A DNA stretch of 14,590 nt from an uncultured Erysipelotrichales bacterium (GCA_910586805.1 CAJUJC010000013.1:12509-27098), one strand, 5' to 3'. Positions 8,099 through 14,590 are shown, counted from the first letter of the stretch. The notes: generated from the letters alone by a model not told the origin. Made by a program: numbers and translations.

Positions 8099-8659
8099 CT
8101 AAATATTTTCTAAAATAATTTGAGCAATCTTTTCCTTAGCAATCAAAACATCATCATTAACAACAACATATTTATATTCATCTTTTGTTGCGATTTCTTT
8201 ACTTGCTTTATTCAAACGTTCTCTTACAACTTCTTCAGCTTCAGTACGTCTTCCCCTAATACGACGTTCTAACTCCTCAAATGATGGTGGTACTAAAAAT
8301 ATAGTTAATGCTTCTGGACGTTTTGCCATAACTTGTAAAGCTCCTTGAACTTCAATTTCCAAAACAACATTCTTACCTTCACTCAATAATTGTTCAACAT
8401 AAAATTGAGGTGTTCCATAATAGTTACCAACAAATTTCGCATATTCCAATAGTTCACCTTTATTGATTTTATCTTCGAACTCACTTTCTTCCACAAAGAA
8501 ATAATCAATACCTTCTCTTTCGGCTGGTCTTGGTTTTCTTGTCGTCATAGAAATAGAATAAGCCAAATTCAATGATTCATCTTTAAACAACTCTTCTCTT
8601 ACAGTTCCTTTTCCTACACCACTAGGACCACTTAAAATAATCAATAACCCCTTTTTCAC
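8099..8659 (-). CDS. gmk: Guanylate kinase
   Basis: Phosphorylates GMP to GDP with ATP in cytosolic purine nucleotide metabolism; it also links to (p)ppGpp control in Bacillota. The P-loop GPSGVGKGT lies at residues 11-19, followed by the TTRKPR GMP-binding segment, the DYFF motif, the GNYYGTP motif, the EIEVQGA segment and a lid region rich in arginine. I chose the GTG at 8659 (186 residues) because GGTGGAG lies just upstream and the protein then starts MKKGLLI, like the family. An in-frame ATG at 8671 would add four residues, but its only purine-rich site (AAAAAGG) touches the start codon. The frame also stays open to 8716, beyond the promoter. It is shorter at the C-terminus than the roughly 204-residue B. 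subtilis enzyme. It is transcribed divergently from rqcH. Confidence 0.94.
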   Translation of the reverse strand: MKKGLLIILSGPSGVGKGTVREELFKDESLNLAYSISMTTRKPRPAEREGIDYFFVEESEFEDKINKGELLEYAKFVGNYYGTPQFYVEQLLSEGKNVVLEIEVQGALQVMAKRPEALTIFLVPPSFEELERRIRGRRTEAEEVVRERLNKASKEIATKDEYKYVVVNDDVLIAKEKIAQIILENI

Positions 8660-8675
8660 TCTCTCCACCATCCTT
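8660..8675 (-). promoter_or_regulatory. Ribosome binding region deciding the gmk start
   Basis: On the minus strand AAGGA (8675-8671) runs into ATGGTGGAGAGA and then the GTG at 8659. GGTGGAG matches the 3' half of a full Shine-Dalgarno sequence and sits 3 nt before the GTG, while the ATG at 8671 has no spacer at all. This favours the GTG start. Confidence 0.45.
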
Positions 8676-8687
8676 TTTAATAAACAT

Positions 8688-8716
8688 ATGTTACATGAAC
8701 AAAACATTAATGTCAA
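8688..8716 (-). promoter_or_regulatory. Sigma-A promoter of gmk
   Basis: On the minus strand a perfect TTGACA (8716-8711) is followed after exactly 17 nt by TAACAT (8693-8688), a 4/6 match to TATAAT. The predicted start near 8681 leaves a leader of about 20 nt to the GTG. The -35 bases also form the -35 of the divergent rqcH promoter. Confidence 0.7.
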
Positions 8717-8739
8717 TTCTTTTTGAAATATGTTATACT
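8710..8739 (+). promoter_or_regulatory. Extended -10 promoter of rqcH
   Basis: TGTTATACT (8731-8739) is an extended -10 (TGN plus TATACT, 5/6). A -35-like ATGTCA (8710-8715, 4/6) lies 18 nt upstream. The predicted start near 8746 gives a very short leader whose first bases are the ribosome binding site. Confidence 0.6.
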
Positions 8740-8746
8740 ATTTAGC

Positions 8747-8753
8747 GGGTGAT
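8747..8753 (+). promoter_or_regulatory. Ribosome binding site of rqcH
   Basis: GGGTGAT matches the 3' half of the consensus (GGTGAT) and lies 4 nt before the ATG at 8758. It overlaps the possible GTG start at 8749, so it selects the ATG. Confidence 0.6.
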
Positions 8754-8757
8754 AAAT

Positions 8758-10416
8758 ATGGCAAACGATGGAATAATGATGTCACGTGTATTACATCAAT
8801 TAAAACATCAAATAAATACAGGTAGAATCAATAAAATCTACCAAATATCTCAATACGAATTATTAATGACAATACGTTGTCATTCTCAAAATCATAAACT
8901 CTTGATTTCAATACATCCTAATTATGCAAGAGTTCAACTCACAACTCTTTCATACCCTACTCCACAAACTCCAAATGCCTTAACAATGCTTTTAAGAAAA
9001 CATTTAGAAGGTGCATATATTGAAAATATCGAACAAGTAGGTCTAGATCGTATTTATGATTTTTCAATTGTAGGTACAAATGAATTTAAAGATCAAGTGA
9101 AACTTCATATGTATATAGAAATCATGGGTAAAAATTCAAATGTGATTGTAACATACGAAGACAATAAAATCATAGATTGTTTAAAAAGAGTATCTCCAGC
9201 AATGAGTAAAAAACGTATTCTTCAACCTGGTGCAATATACTCTCTTCCACCTATGGTTAATAAAATCAATCCGTTTACAACTCATGTTGAATATACTGAT
9301 AATTTAACAAAAACCTATCAGGGATTTTCTCCTGAACTTTCAAGAGAAGTTTTATATAGAATAGATCATAATGAAAAATGGGATGATATTATAAAACAAA
9401 TCAAAGAAAGCAATTCTTTGTATCTTCATAAGTATGATGATAAAGAATACTTCCATATCATTCCATTAACTCATTTACAATGTGATTATGTTGAATATCC
9501 ATTATTTGATGGTTTTGATAAACACTTTGATTTAATAGATCAAAAAGATAGAATTAAACAACAAACATCTGATTTAAACAAATATATTCATAATGAATAT
9601 CAAAAAAATATGACAAAACTCAATAAATTAGAACAAACATTATTTGATTCTCAAAACAGTGATGAATATCGTATTAAAGGAGATTTATTATTTGCAAACT
9701 TACATCTCATTAAAAAAGGACAAAAAGAGATAACTGTTGATAATTATTATGATAATACAAAAATAACTATTGAATTAGATGAAAGATATGATGGAAAAAC
9801 AAACGCAAAGAAATATTATACAAAATATCAAAAAGCAAAAAACTCTTTACAGCATTTAAATGAACAAATCAAAATCACTAAAGAAGAAATTCAATATTTT
9901 GATACATTAATAAGTCTCATGGAAAATGCCTCATATTATGATGCATTGGAAATGAAAGAAGAATTAGAAGATTTAGGTTATTTAAAAAAGAAGAAAAGTA
10001 AACAAAAAACAAAAAAGAAAAATAAGTTCCATATAGAAACTTATCTCACAAAAGACAATATAACAATTTATGTGGGGAAAAACAATTTACAAAATGATTA
10101 TTTAACATTTAAAATGGCTTCCCGCTTTGACACTTGGTTTCATGTCAAAGATATGCCAGGAAGCCATATTGTTGTGCATAGTGAACATTTAGACGAATAT
10201 ACAATACGTTTGGCAAGTCGAATGGCTGCTTACTTTTCTAAAGGAAAACATAGTTCTTCAGTTCCAGTGAATTATACACTTATTAAAACTTTAAAGAAAC
10301 CCCATAGCAGTAAGCCTGGAAAAGTCATTTTAGACCATTACCAAACGATTTATATTGATCCTGATGATACATTCTTTAACGAAATTAGTAAAATTGATTA
10401 CATGGAACGTTCATAA
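8758..10416 (+). CDS. rqcH: Rqc2/NFACT family protein RqcH, ribosome quality control
   Basis: RqcH binds stalled 50S-peptidyl-tRNA complexes and recruits tRNA-Ala to add C-terminal alanine tails that mark nascent chains for degradation. Older annotation calls it a fibronectin-binding protein. The 552 residues hold an NFACT-N domain (from residue 1) containing the LDR motif with Asp97-Arg98, which match the functionally required residues of B. subtilis RqcH in number and context; a charged coiled-coil middle region (about 265-405); a Lys-rich linker (about 409-423); and the NFACT-R domain with the DTWFHVKDMPGSH signature (458-470). The ATG at 8758 is preferred over the GTG at 8749 for its ribosome site and its MANDG start, comparable to MSFDG in B. 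subtilis YloA. Its 3' end overlaps the convergent CotD-like gene by 32 nt, and no plus-strand terminator is visible after it. Confidence 0.94.
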   Translation: MANDGIMMSRVLHQLKHQINTGRINKIYQISQYELLMTIRCHSQNHKLLISIHPNYARVQLTTLSYPTPQTPNALTMLLRKHLEGAYIENIEQVGLDRIYDFSIVGTNEFKDQVKLHMYIEIMGKNSNVIVTYEDNKIIDCLKRVSPAMSKKRILQPGAIYSLPPMVNKINPFTTHVEYTDNLTKTYQGFSPELSREVLYRIDHNEKWDDIIKQIKESNSLYLHKYDDKEYFHIIPLTHLQCDYVEYPLFDGFDKHFDLIDQKDRIKQQTSDLNKYIHNEYQKNMTKLNKLEQTLFDSQNSDEYRIKGDLLFANLHLIKKGQKEITVDNYYDNTKITIELDERYDGKTNAKKYYTKYQKAKNSLQHLNEQIKITKEEIQYFDTLISLMENASYYDALEMKEELEDLGYLKKKKSKQKTKKKNKFHIETYLTKDNITIYVGKNNLQNDYLTFKMASRFDTWFHVKDMPGSHIVVHSEHLDEYTIRLASRMAAYFSKGKHSSSVPVNYTLIKTLKKPHSSKPGKVILDHYQTIYIDPDDTFFNEISKIDYMERS

Positions 10417-10693
10417 AAGTTTGTTCATATTGAGGATAAAAAACTGGATAGTTTACACAACGATTGACACGTCTGCATTCGATTGGACAAATAACTGGTT
10501 GTGGTACTGGTGTAATTTGGTTTGTAATACAAACACGTTTTGGGGCAACTAAAGGTTGTGGTCTTGGACAACCATTGATTCCACAACCACAAGTTTGACC
10601 TTGAGCCATGTTTTGATAGTTTTGAGTCATGCCTTGACAACTTTGATTCATGTTTGTGTTATGAGCTTGACATCCACAAGATTGATTAAACAT
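10385..10693 (-). CDS. Cysteine-rich CotD-like spore coat protein
   Basis: Small 102-residue protein with 11 cysteines, no signal peptide and no transmembrane segment. The N-terminal half (1-45) is rich in Gln, Asn, Gly and Cys. The C-terminal half (48-97) follows the layout of CotD coat proteins as I recall them: a P-x-I-x-P step (66-70), a short polar run, VN (76-77), then an aromatic/Pro segment (82-93). The His residues that are frequent in B. subtilis CotD are often Cys or Arg here. The start has a strong AAGGAGGG site (10707-10700) 6 nt upstream, and a sigma-K-like promoter precedes it, which agrees with mother-cell coat synthesis. The last ten codons and stop are antisense to the end of rqcH. 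That the gene is real is well supported; the CotD assignment is moderate. It could be another small Cys-rich coat or crust protein. Confidence 0.68.
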   Translation of the reverse strand: MFNQSCGCQAHNTNMNQSCQGMTQNYQNMAQGQTCGCGINGCPRPQPLVAPKRVCITNQITPVPQPVICPIECRRVNRCVNYPVFYPQYEQTFMNVPCNQFY

Positions 10694-10705
10694 TGATATC
10701 CCTCC

Positions 10706-10735
10706 TTCACTTTATACTATGATATAGAAAGTGAA
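10706..10735. repeat. Inverted repeat between the divergent CotD-like gene and pgeF
   Basis: Perfect 8-bp arms TTCACTTT (10706-10713) and AAAGTGAA (10728-10735) flank 14 bp that contain a second small palindrome, CTAT-GAT-ATAG (10717-10727). The repeat covers the -10 of the sigma-K-like promoter and a TATACT hexamer (10713-10718) that could serve pgeF, so an operator role is plausible. No T-run follows on either strand, so it is not an intrinsic terminator. Confidence 0.6.
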
Positions 10736-10739
10736 ATGT
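10713..10739 (-). promoter_or_regulatory. Putative sigma-K (late mother-cell) promoter of the CotD-like gene
   Basis: On the minus strand CATAGTATA (10721-10713) fits the sigma-K -10 consensus CATANNNTA exactly, and AC (10739-10738) lies 16 nt upstream, matching the AC-N16-CATANNNTA pattern. The predicted start is close to the ribosome site. Sigma-E uses a related -10, so the exact sigma factor is uncertain. Confidence 0.55.
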
Positions 10740-10762
10740 ACGGGCGAATGAAAGGAGTCTAT

Positions 10763-11533
10763 ATGAAATTAATACCTTGGAATTGTTTTAACGAAATTGA
10801 AGCATATACAACAACATCCTATAAACAAGAACGTATTTTAGATATGAGTTATAACAATTCTTTACCTTATGATACAGTCTTAGAAAATAGACAATTATTA
10901 GCAAAACAATTAAATACAGATTTGACACATATGGTTGCAACATTTCAACAACATACAACACATTTTATACAAGTCAGTTCACAAGATGGTGGTAGAGGTA
11001 TGTTGAATCGTGATGATGCTTTTATAGGTTATGATGCTATGTATACAAAGGATAAAGATTTATGGTTATGGACTTTTCATGCTGATTGTTGTCCTGTATT
11101 ACTTTATTGTCGTGATCAAAAAATTATTGCAGCTATTCATTCAGGCTGGAAAGGAACAGTAGGAGAAATTGTAGGAAAAGTAGCAAAGCATTTGATTGAT
11201 AAAGAAAATTGTCATCCCCATTTTCTTTATGCTTATATTGGTCCTTCTATTAACAAGGAAAACTTTGAAGCCAAAGATGATATTATTGATTTGGTAAAAC
11301 AAATGTCTTTTGATACATCTTCTTTTTATACAAAAAAAGAAAATGACGCATATTTATTAGATAGTAAAGGTCTTATCAATCAACAATTGCTTGAATTAGG
11401 TGTTCCTCAAAATAACATTACGATTTCACCTTATTGTACAATTGAAAATAAAGAACTCTTTTTCTCATACAGAAGAGATAAAAGTCCTCATAGAAATATA
11501 ACCCTCATACGTTTAAAAAGTCATAGTGAATAA
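10763..11533 (+). CDS. pgeF: Peptidoglycan editing factor PgeF (YfiH/YlmD family)
   Basis: Copper/zinc-dependent laccase-domain protein. In E. coli the homologue removes wrongly incorporated L-Ser from UDP-MurNAc precursors; other members act as purine nucleoside phosphorylases or deaminases, so the substrate here is not settled. The 256-residue product shows the three-part metal site: His64 in the QQH motif (62-64), Cys109 in HADCCPV (106-112) and His126 in HSGWKG (126-131), followed by the YIGPSI segment (158-163) and the C-terminal FFSYRRD (233-239). The ATG at 10763 has AAAGGAG 5 nt upstream; the earlier in-frame ATG at 10736 has no site and lies in the divergent promoter region. No convincing sigma-A promoter is visible nearby, so readthrough from rqcH is possible. 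Confidence 0.92.
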   Translation: MKLIPWNCFNEIEAYTTTSYKQERILDMSYNNSLPYDTVLENRQLLAKQLNTDLTHMVATFQQHTTHFIQVSSQDGGRGMLNRDDAFIGYDAMYTKDKDLWLWTFHADCCPVLLYCRDQKIIAAIHSGWKGTVGEIVGKVAKHLIDKENCHPHFLYAYIGPSINKENFEAKDDIIDLVKQMSFDTSSFYTKKENDAYLLDSKGLINQQLLELGVPQNNITISPYCTIENKELFFSYRRDKSPHRNITLIRLKSHSE

Positions 11534-11554
11534 ATATTCATTATGACCTTTTTT
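11515..11554. terminator. Bidirectional terminator between pgeF and nnr
   Basis: GTCATAGTGAAT (11520-11531) pairs with ATTCATTATGAC (11536-11547) around an AAAT loop: 12 bp with one G-U pair on the plus strand. A run of six T (11549-11554) follows on plus, and the A-run at 11515-11519 gives a T-run on minus. The plus-strand stem contains the last codons of pgeF. The fit is better for pgeF than for nnr because the wobble becomes a mismatch on the other strand. Confidence 0.8.
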
Positions 11555-11558
11555 ATAC

Positions 11559-13043
11559 TTACAAATCATTTTCTTTATCTAATAACATTTTCATTATACA
11601 TGGAATATATTCAATAACACGAGAAGCAATGACTGTATAATCTTGTTTTGCTATTTCATCACCACAAATCCCATGAATATAAACACCTAACAAAGATGCA
11701 TCCATAGCATTATATCCTTGACCTAAAAGACTTGTTATGATTCCTGCCAAAACATCACCCATACCACCAGTTGACATAGCTTTATTTCCTGCAAGTATTC
11801 GATAAGAATATTTTCCATTCGTAACCATTGTATAAGGTCCTTTTAAAACCAATACAACATTCCATTGTTTTGCAAATGAAGAAGCTATTGATAATAAGTC
11901 ATCATTTTTTTCAAATGGACATAGTCTTTGAAACTCACCTAAATGAGGAGTTAATACAATTGTTCTTTTTTGTTTTTTTAATAAATCTAACTGAGAAGAT
12001 AAAATTGTTAGAGCATCACCATCAATAACCAAAGGTTGTAAAGATAATGACATCACATCTGCAACATAACGATAGGCATCCAAGCTTAACCCAAGCCCAC
12101 TTCCTATAAGGAGTGCATCATATGTGTTCAAATCTTGTTTTTGAAATATAGGTGGTCTTAAAGATGTTGTTGCTTCTGGGCAAAAGGAAGTTAAATTATT
12201 AATAACCTCTTCACACGTTATTGCTGTAACAACACCACTGCCACTATAAACAGCACTCTTTGTACTCAATAATGAAGCCCCCTTATAATCCAAACATCCT
12301 GTTATCATCCCAACACGACCATAACATCCCTTATGTCCATCAAACATTCTTTCTTTCATTAGTGAAGATGCATATTTAAAATCAACAAGTTGATATAAGC
12401 CAGCCTCTTGAGAAACATCTTGAACATCTAATTGTTCTAAAATCACTTTTCCAGTAAAGGAAACACTATCAGGATTTAAAAAGCCATTTTTTATAGCACT
12501 TAATGTTATTGTATGCGTTGCACAAACAACACTTTGATAAGGTCTACCACTATTACAATCTAATCCTGTTGGTATATCTACAGCAATAATATCCTGATCA
12601 TATAATTGATTCACTTCTTCTATGATAGATTGATAAATTCCTCTTGGTGAATTCTTTAAACCAAATCCAAACATAGCATCAACAATAACATCACAATATT
12701 TCATTTGACAAATAGCATTATCTATATTCATATCCTCAATCAAATCAATTTGTATATTATTTTCATAACATAATTCTAAATAATATTGATTTGCCTGAGA
12801 TCTTTTTTTATCTTCAAATATATAAATCAAAACATCTTTATTCATTTGATGAAGTTTTAAAGCAAGTGATAGTCCGTCAGCTCCATTATTTCCAGGACCA
12901 CACAACAAAACAATATGATTGTATTTTTCCATGTGTTTGGATAAACAATCACTAGCCTTATCCACTAACTCTTCTATTGAATATCCTAATTCTAACAAAC
13001 ATTGATCATATTTTTTCATTAATGTTTGACTACCTACATACAT
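11559..13043 (-). CDS. nnr: Bifunctional NAD(P)HX epimerase/dehydratase
   Basis: Repairs damaged hydrated NAD(P)H: the N-terminal YjeF_N domain epimerises R- and S-NAD(P)HX and the C-terminal ribokinase-like domain dehydrates the S form with ADP. The 494 residues contain, in order, GPGNNGADG (49-57), DAMFGFGLK (122-130) and VDIPTGLD (155-162) of the epimerase, then HKGCYGRVG (237-245), GSGLG (314-318), VIDGDAL (339-345), LTPHLGE (364-370), LKGPYT (400-405) and STGGMGD (424-430, catalytic Asp430) of the dehydratase. Both active sites look intact, and the length is close to the roughly 515 residues of E. coli Nnr. The ATG has AAAGGGGTG 7 nt upstream. It is a monocistronic unit between two terminators. 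The acpS gene often found beside it in Bacillus is not here. Confidence 0.95.
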   Translation of the reverse strand: MYVGSQTLMKKYDQCLLELGYSIEELVDKASDCLSKHMEKYNHIVLLCGPGNNGADGLSLALKLHQMNKDVLIYIFEDKKRSQANQYYLELCYENNIQIDLIEDMNIDNAICQMKYCDVIVDAMFGFGLKNSPRGIYQSIIEEVNQLYDQDIIAVDIPTGLDCNSGRPYQSVVCATHTITLSAIKNGFLNPDSVSFTGKVILEQLDVQDVSQEAGLYQLVDFKYASSLMKERMFDGHKGCYGRVGMITGCLDYKGASLLSTKSAVYSGSGVVTAITCEEVINNLTSFCPEATTSLRPPIFQKQDLNTYDALLIGSGLGLSLDAYRYVADVMSLSLQPLVIDGDALTILSSQLDLLKKQKRTIVLTPHLGEFQRLCPFEKNDDLLSIASSFAKQWNVVLVLKGPYTMVTNGKYSYRILAGNKAMSTGGMGDVLAGIITSLLGQGYNAMDASLLGVYIHGICGDEIAKQDYTVIASRVIEYIPCIMKMLLDKENDL

Positions 13044-13065
13044 ATAAAAACACCCCTTTAATCAT

Positions 13066-13094
13066 ATTATAACTTAAATAAAGACAAAAGAAAA
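13066..13094 (-). promoter_or_regulatory. Putative sigma-A promoter of nnr
   Basis: On the minus strand a perfect TATAAT (13071-13066) lies 17 nt after TTTTCT (13094-13089), a 3/6 match to the -35. The -35 lies in the T-run of the upstream terminator. The predicted start near 13059 is right at the ribosome site, a short leader as for rqcH and the CotD-like gene. Confidence 0.45.
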
Positions 13095-13121
13095 ACTGTA
13101 ATGAATATTTCATCACAGTTT
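13085..13121 (-). terminator. Rho-independent terminator of the NlpC/P60 gene
   Basis: On the minus strand AAACTGTGATGAA (13121-13109) pairs with TTCATTACAGTTT (13105-13093) around a 3-nt loop: 13 pairs including one G-U wobble. A T-rich tail follows. It starts 10 nt after the stop codon. Confidence 0.8.
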
Positions 13122-13131
13122 CATGTATTTA

Positions 13132-14550
13132 CTAATATCTTATAGCACAGCTAAATCCACTCGCACTTGTATAACTTACTGTTTTCCCACTTGATGGAGC
13201 ATGGATAACTCTTCCTCCACCAACATAAATTCCAACATGTCCAGGACGCCATACAATATCACCAGGTTTTGCTTTTGAAATAGAAATTCTTGTACCTGCA
13301 TTCTTTTGTGCACTAGATGTACGTGGAATGCTCTTTCCATTCTTTTTATATACCCATTGTGTGAACCCTGAGCAGTCGAATGAACTTGGTCCAGTTGCAC
13401 CCCATCTATATGGAGTTCCTAATTTAGATTTTGCTGTTGCAATAATTCCAGCTCCATTTTTAATTTCTGGATCATAAACTTCTACTTTTAATGTTTTCTT
13501 AGTTGTATTACCAGCTTTATCTTTAACAGTATATGTAATTGTATATTTTCCTGTTTTCTTTGTATTCACTGATCCACTAATTTTAACTTGAGATTTTAGA
13601 TTTCCATCTTTCACATCTTGAGCACTCTTAATGTAATCCTTTAAGTTAATCTTTCCACCCTTTTTCACTTCAACTCTTGATTTTGTTAAAGATAATTGAG
13701 GTGCACTTAAATCAGCAACATTAACATTAAATTCTTTTTTTGTACTATTTCCTGATGAGTCAGTAGCAGTTAATACAATTTTAGAAGAACCTATTTTCTT
13801 TGTATCAACTTTACCTTCAATTTTAACATCAGTCACTTTTTCATCAAAGTTATCTGTAATTGTAACAAATTTCTTATAATCAAAGTGTGAACCATAATCA
13901 ACATTTAAAGTATTGCTCTTAGCTGTAATCTTAGGAGCAGATGTGTCTGAAACATAAAACTCATATGTTTCAGTAGCCGTATTTCCAACATTGTCAGTAA
14001 CACTTAATTCAATTGTTTGAGAACCCATTTTTTTAGTATTCAATTTTTTGTTTGATTCAATGAATGCTGTTACATCTCCATCTACATTATCAGTAGCCTT
14101 AATATATTTTTTAATATCATTGCTTCCATTTACTTCAACATCAATAACATATCCATTACTTTTTGCAACTGTTGCAAATTGAGGAGCTGTTCTATCAACA
14201 ACTTCTACTTCTACAGTTTTTGTTGTTGTATTTGAAAACATATCTGTTGCACTCACTTCTACGTTATAAGTTCCTAATTGATAAGCATCATATGACTTCG
14301 CATCAATTTTAACATCAATGGCATCTTGAGAATCACGATTATCAGAAATAGTAAATACGCTTTTATCAAGTTTAGTTCCATAAAGAACTTCTACTTTATT
14401 TGATTCAATAACTGGAGCTTCTTTATCAACTGCAGCATACCCTACTAAAGCAAAAGTAGAAATACACAACATAGGAATAAACATTGCTTTACGTTTTAGA
14501 ACTTGCTCTTGCAAATTTTCTAATAAATCAGTTTTCATACTACTATTCAT
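13132..14550 (-). CDS. Secreted NlpC/P60 peptidoglycan endopeptidase with Ig-like repeats
   Basis: Exported cell-wall hydrolase of 472 residues. A basic N-terminal stretch ends in KRK (19-21) before a hydrophobic segment (23-40) ending GYAA, consistent with a signal peptide cut near residue 40 or an uncleaved anchor. Four tandem Ig-like modules (BIg/DUF5011 or HYR type) follow, each opening with a D-x-x-AP step at about 42, 119, 202 and 280 and sharing a K-x-G ... V-x-D-x-x-GN pattern near its end. The C-terminal NlpC/P60 domain (about 365-472) has catalytic Cys393 in FDCSG, His438 in PGHVG and His450 in VIHAP, and would cleave stem-peptide bonds such as gamma-D-Glu-diamino acid. There is no SH3, LysM or LPXTG anchor. 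AAAGGAGG lies 6 nt before the ATG. The promoter is probably beyond base 14590; only AT-rich sequence is visible upstream. Confidence 0.92.
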   Translation of the reverse strand: MNSSMKTDLLENLQEQVLKRKAMFIPMLCISTFALVGYAAVDKEAPVIESNKVEVLYGTKLDKSVFTISDNRDSQDAIDVKIDAKSYDAYQLGTYNVEVSATDMFSNTTTKTVEVEVVDRTAPQFATVAKSNGYVIDVEVNGSNDIKKYIKATDNVDGDVTAFIESNKKLNTKKMGSQTIELSVTDNVGNTATETYEFYVSDTSAPKITAKSNTLNVDYGSHFDYKKFVTITDNFDEKVTDVKIEGKVDTKKIGSSKIVLTATDSSGNSTKKEFNVNVADLSAPQLSLTKSRVEVKKGGKINLKDYIKSAQDVKDGNLKSQVKISGSVNTKKTGKYTITYTVKDKAGNTTKKTLKVEVYDPEIKNGAGIIATAKSKLGTPYRWGATGPSSFDCSGFTQWVYKKNGKSIPRTSSAQKNAGTRISISKAKPGDIVWRPGHVGIYVGGGRVIHAPSSGKTVSYTSASGFSCAIRY

Positions 14551-14590
14551 TCGTTTCCTCCTTTCAATAATATACCCACTAGCATAATAT

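Noticed and set aside
8660..8716. Longer guanylate kinase starting at 8716
   Set aside because: The extra residues would be encoded upstream of the predicted transcription start and over both promoters; family members begin close to the P-loop.
10425..10640. Second minus-strand open frame within the CotD-like gene
   Set aside because: It is out of frame with the gene that has the strong ribosome site and promoter, and it has no site of its own.
13176..13400. Minus-strand open frame inside the NlpC/P60 domain
   Set aside because: It is an alternative frame of the catalytic domain, whose Cys-His-His triad is intact in the main frame.
13132..14430. DNA-level tandem repeats in the Ig-like region
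   Set aside because: The four modules resemble one another in protein pattern, but the DNA copies have diverged and show no long identical stretches.
1..14590. Mobile element, prophage, defence system or CRISPR array
   Set aside because: All genes are chromosomal core or sporulation types in conserved order; no transposase, integrase, direct-repeat array or attachment-like repeat was seen.

Overview
The window is a low-GC, chromosomal housekeeping region of a Bacillota bacterium. Base composition, the Lys/Asn/Ile-rich proteins and the residue patterns suggest a gut Erysipelotrichia relative (Coprobacillus/Thomasclavelia-like). That placement is inference from general knowledge, not a search. 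A CotD-like coat protein gene with a sigma-K-type promoter suggests a spore former. No mobile element, CRISPR array, rRNA, tRNA or riboswitch was seen, and no stretch longer than 300 bases lacks a gene.

Region 1 (1-8063, minus strand) is one tightly packed operon read priA - rsmB - rlmN - prpC - prkC - rsgA - rpe (rpe is cut by the window edge). Adjacent genes overlap by up to 17 nt or are separated by at most 13 nt. It combines replication restart (PriA), rRNA maturation (RsmB, RlmN, RsgA), the PASTA kinase/phosphatase signalling pair (PrkC/PrpC) and pentose metabolism (Rpe). This is the conserved 'ylo' locus of Bacillus subtilis, but rpoZ, coaBC, def and fmt, which lie among these genes there, are absent here.

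Region 2 (8064-10416) holds gmk (minus) and rqcH (plus), transcribed divergently from promoters whose -35 elements occupy the same bases. gmk ends at its own terminator just before the priA promoter.

Region 3 (10385-11554) has a small cysteine-rich CotD-like gene (minus). It overlaps the 3' end of rqcH tail to tail and diverges from pgeF (plus). A perfect 8-bp-arm inverted repeat sits between the two divergent genes. A bidirectional terminator closes pgeF and nnr.

Region 4 (11555-14590, minus) has nnr (NAD(P)HX repair) and a secreted NlpC/P60 wall hydrolase with four Ig-like repeats, each with its own terminator.

I did not find an undescribed multi-gene system. The points most worth a second look are regulatory: the shared -35 promoter pair, the sporulation gene set antisense between rqcH and pgeF, and the inverted repeat over its promoter.
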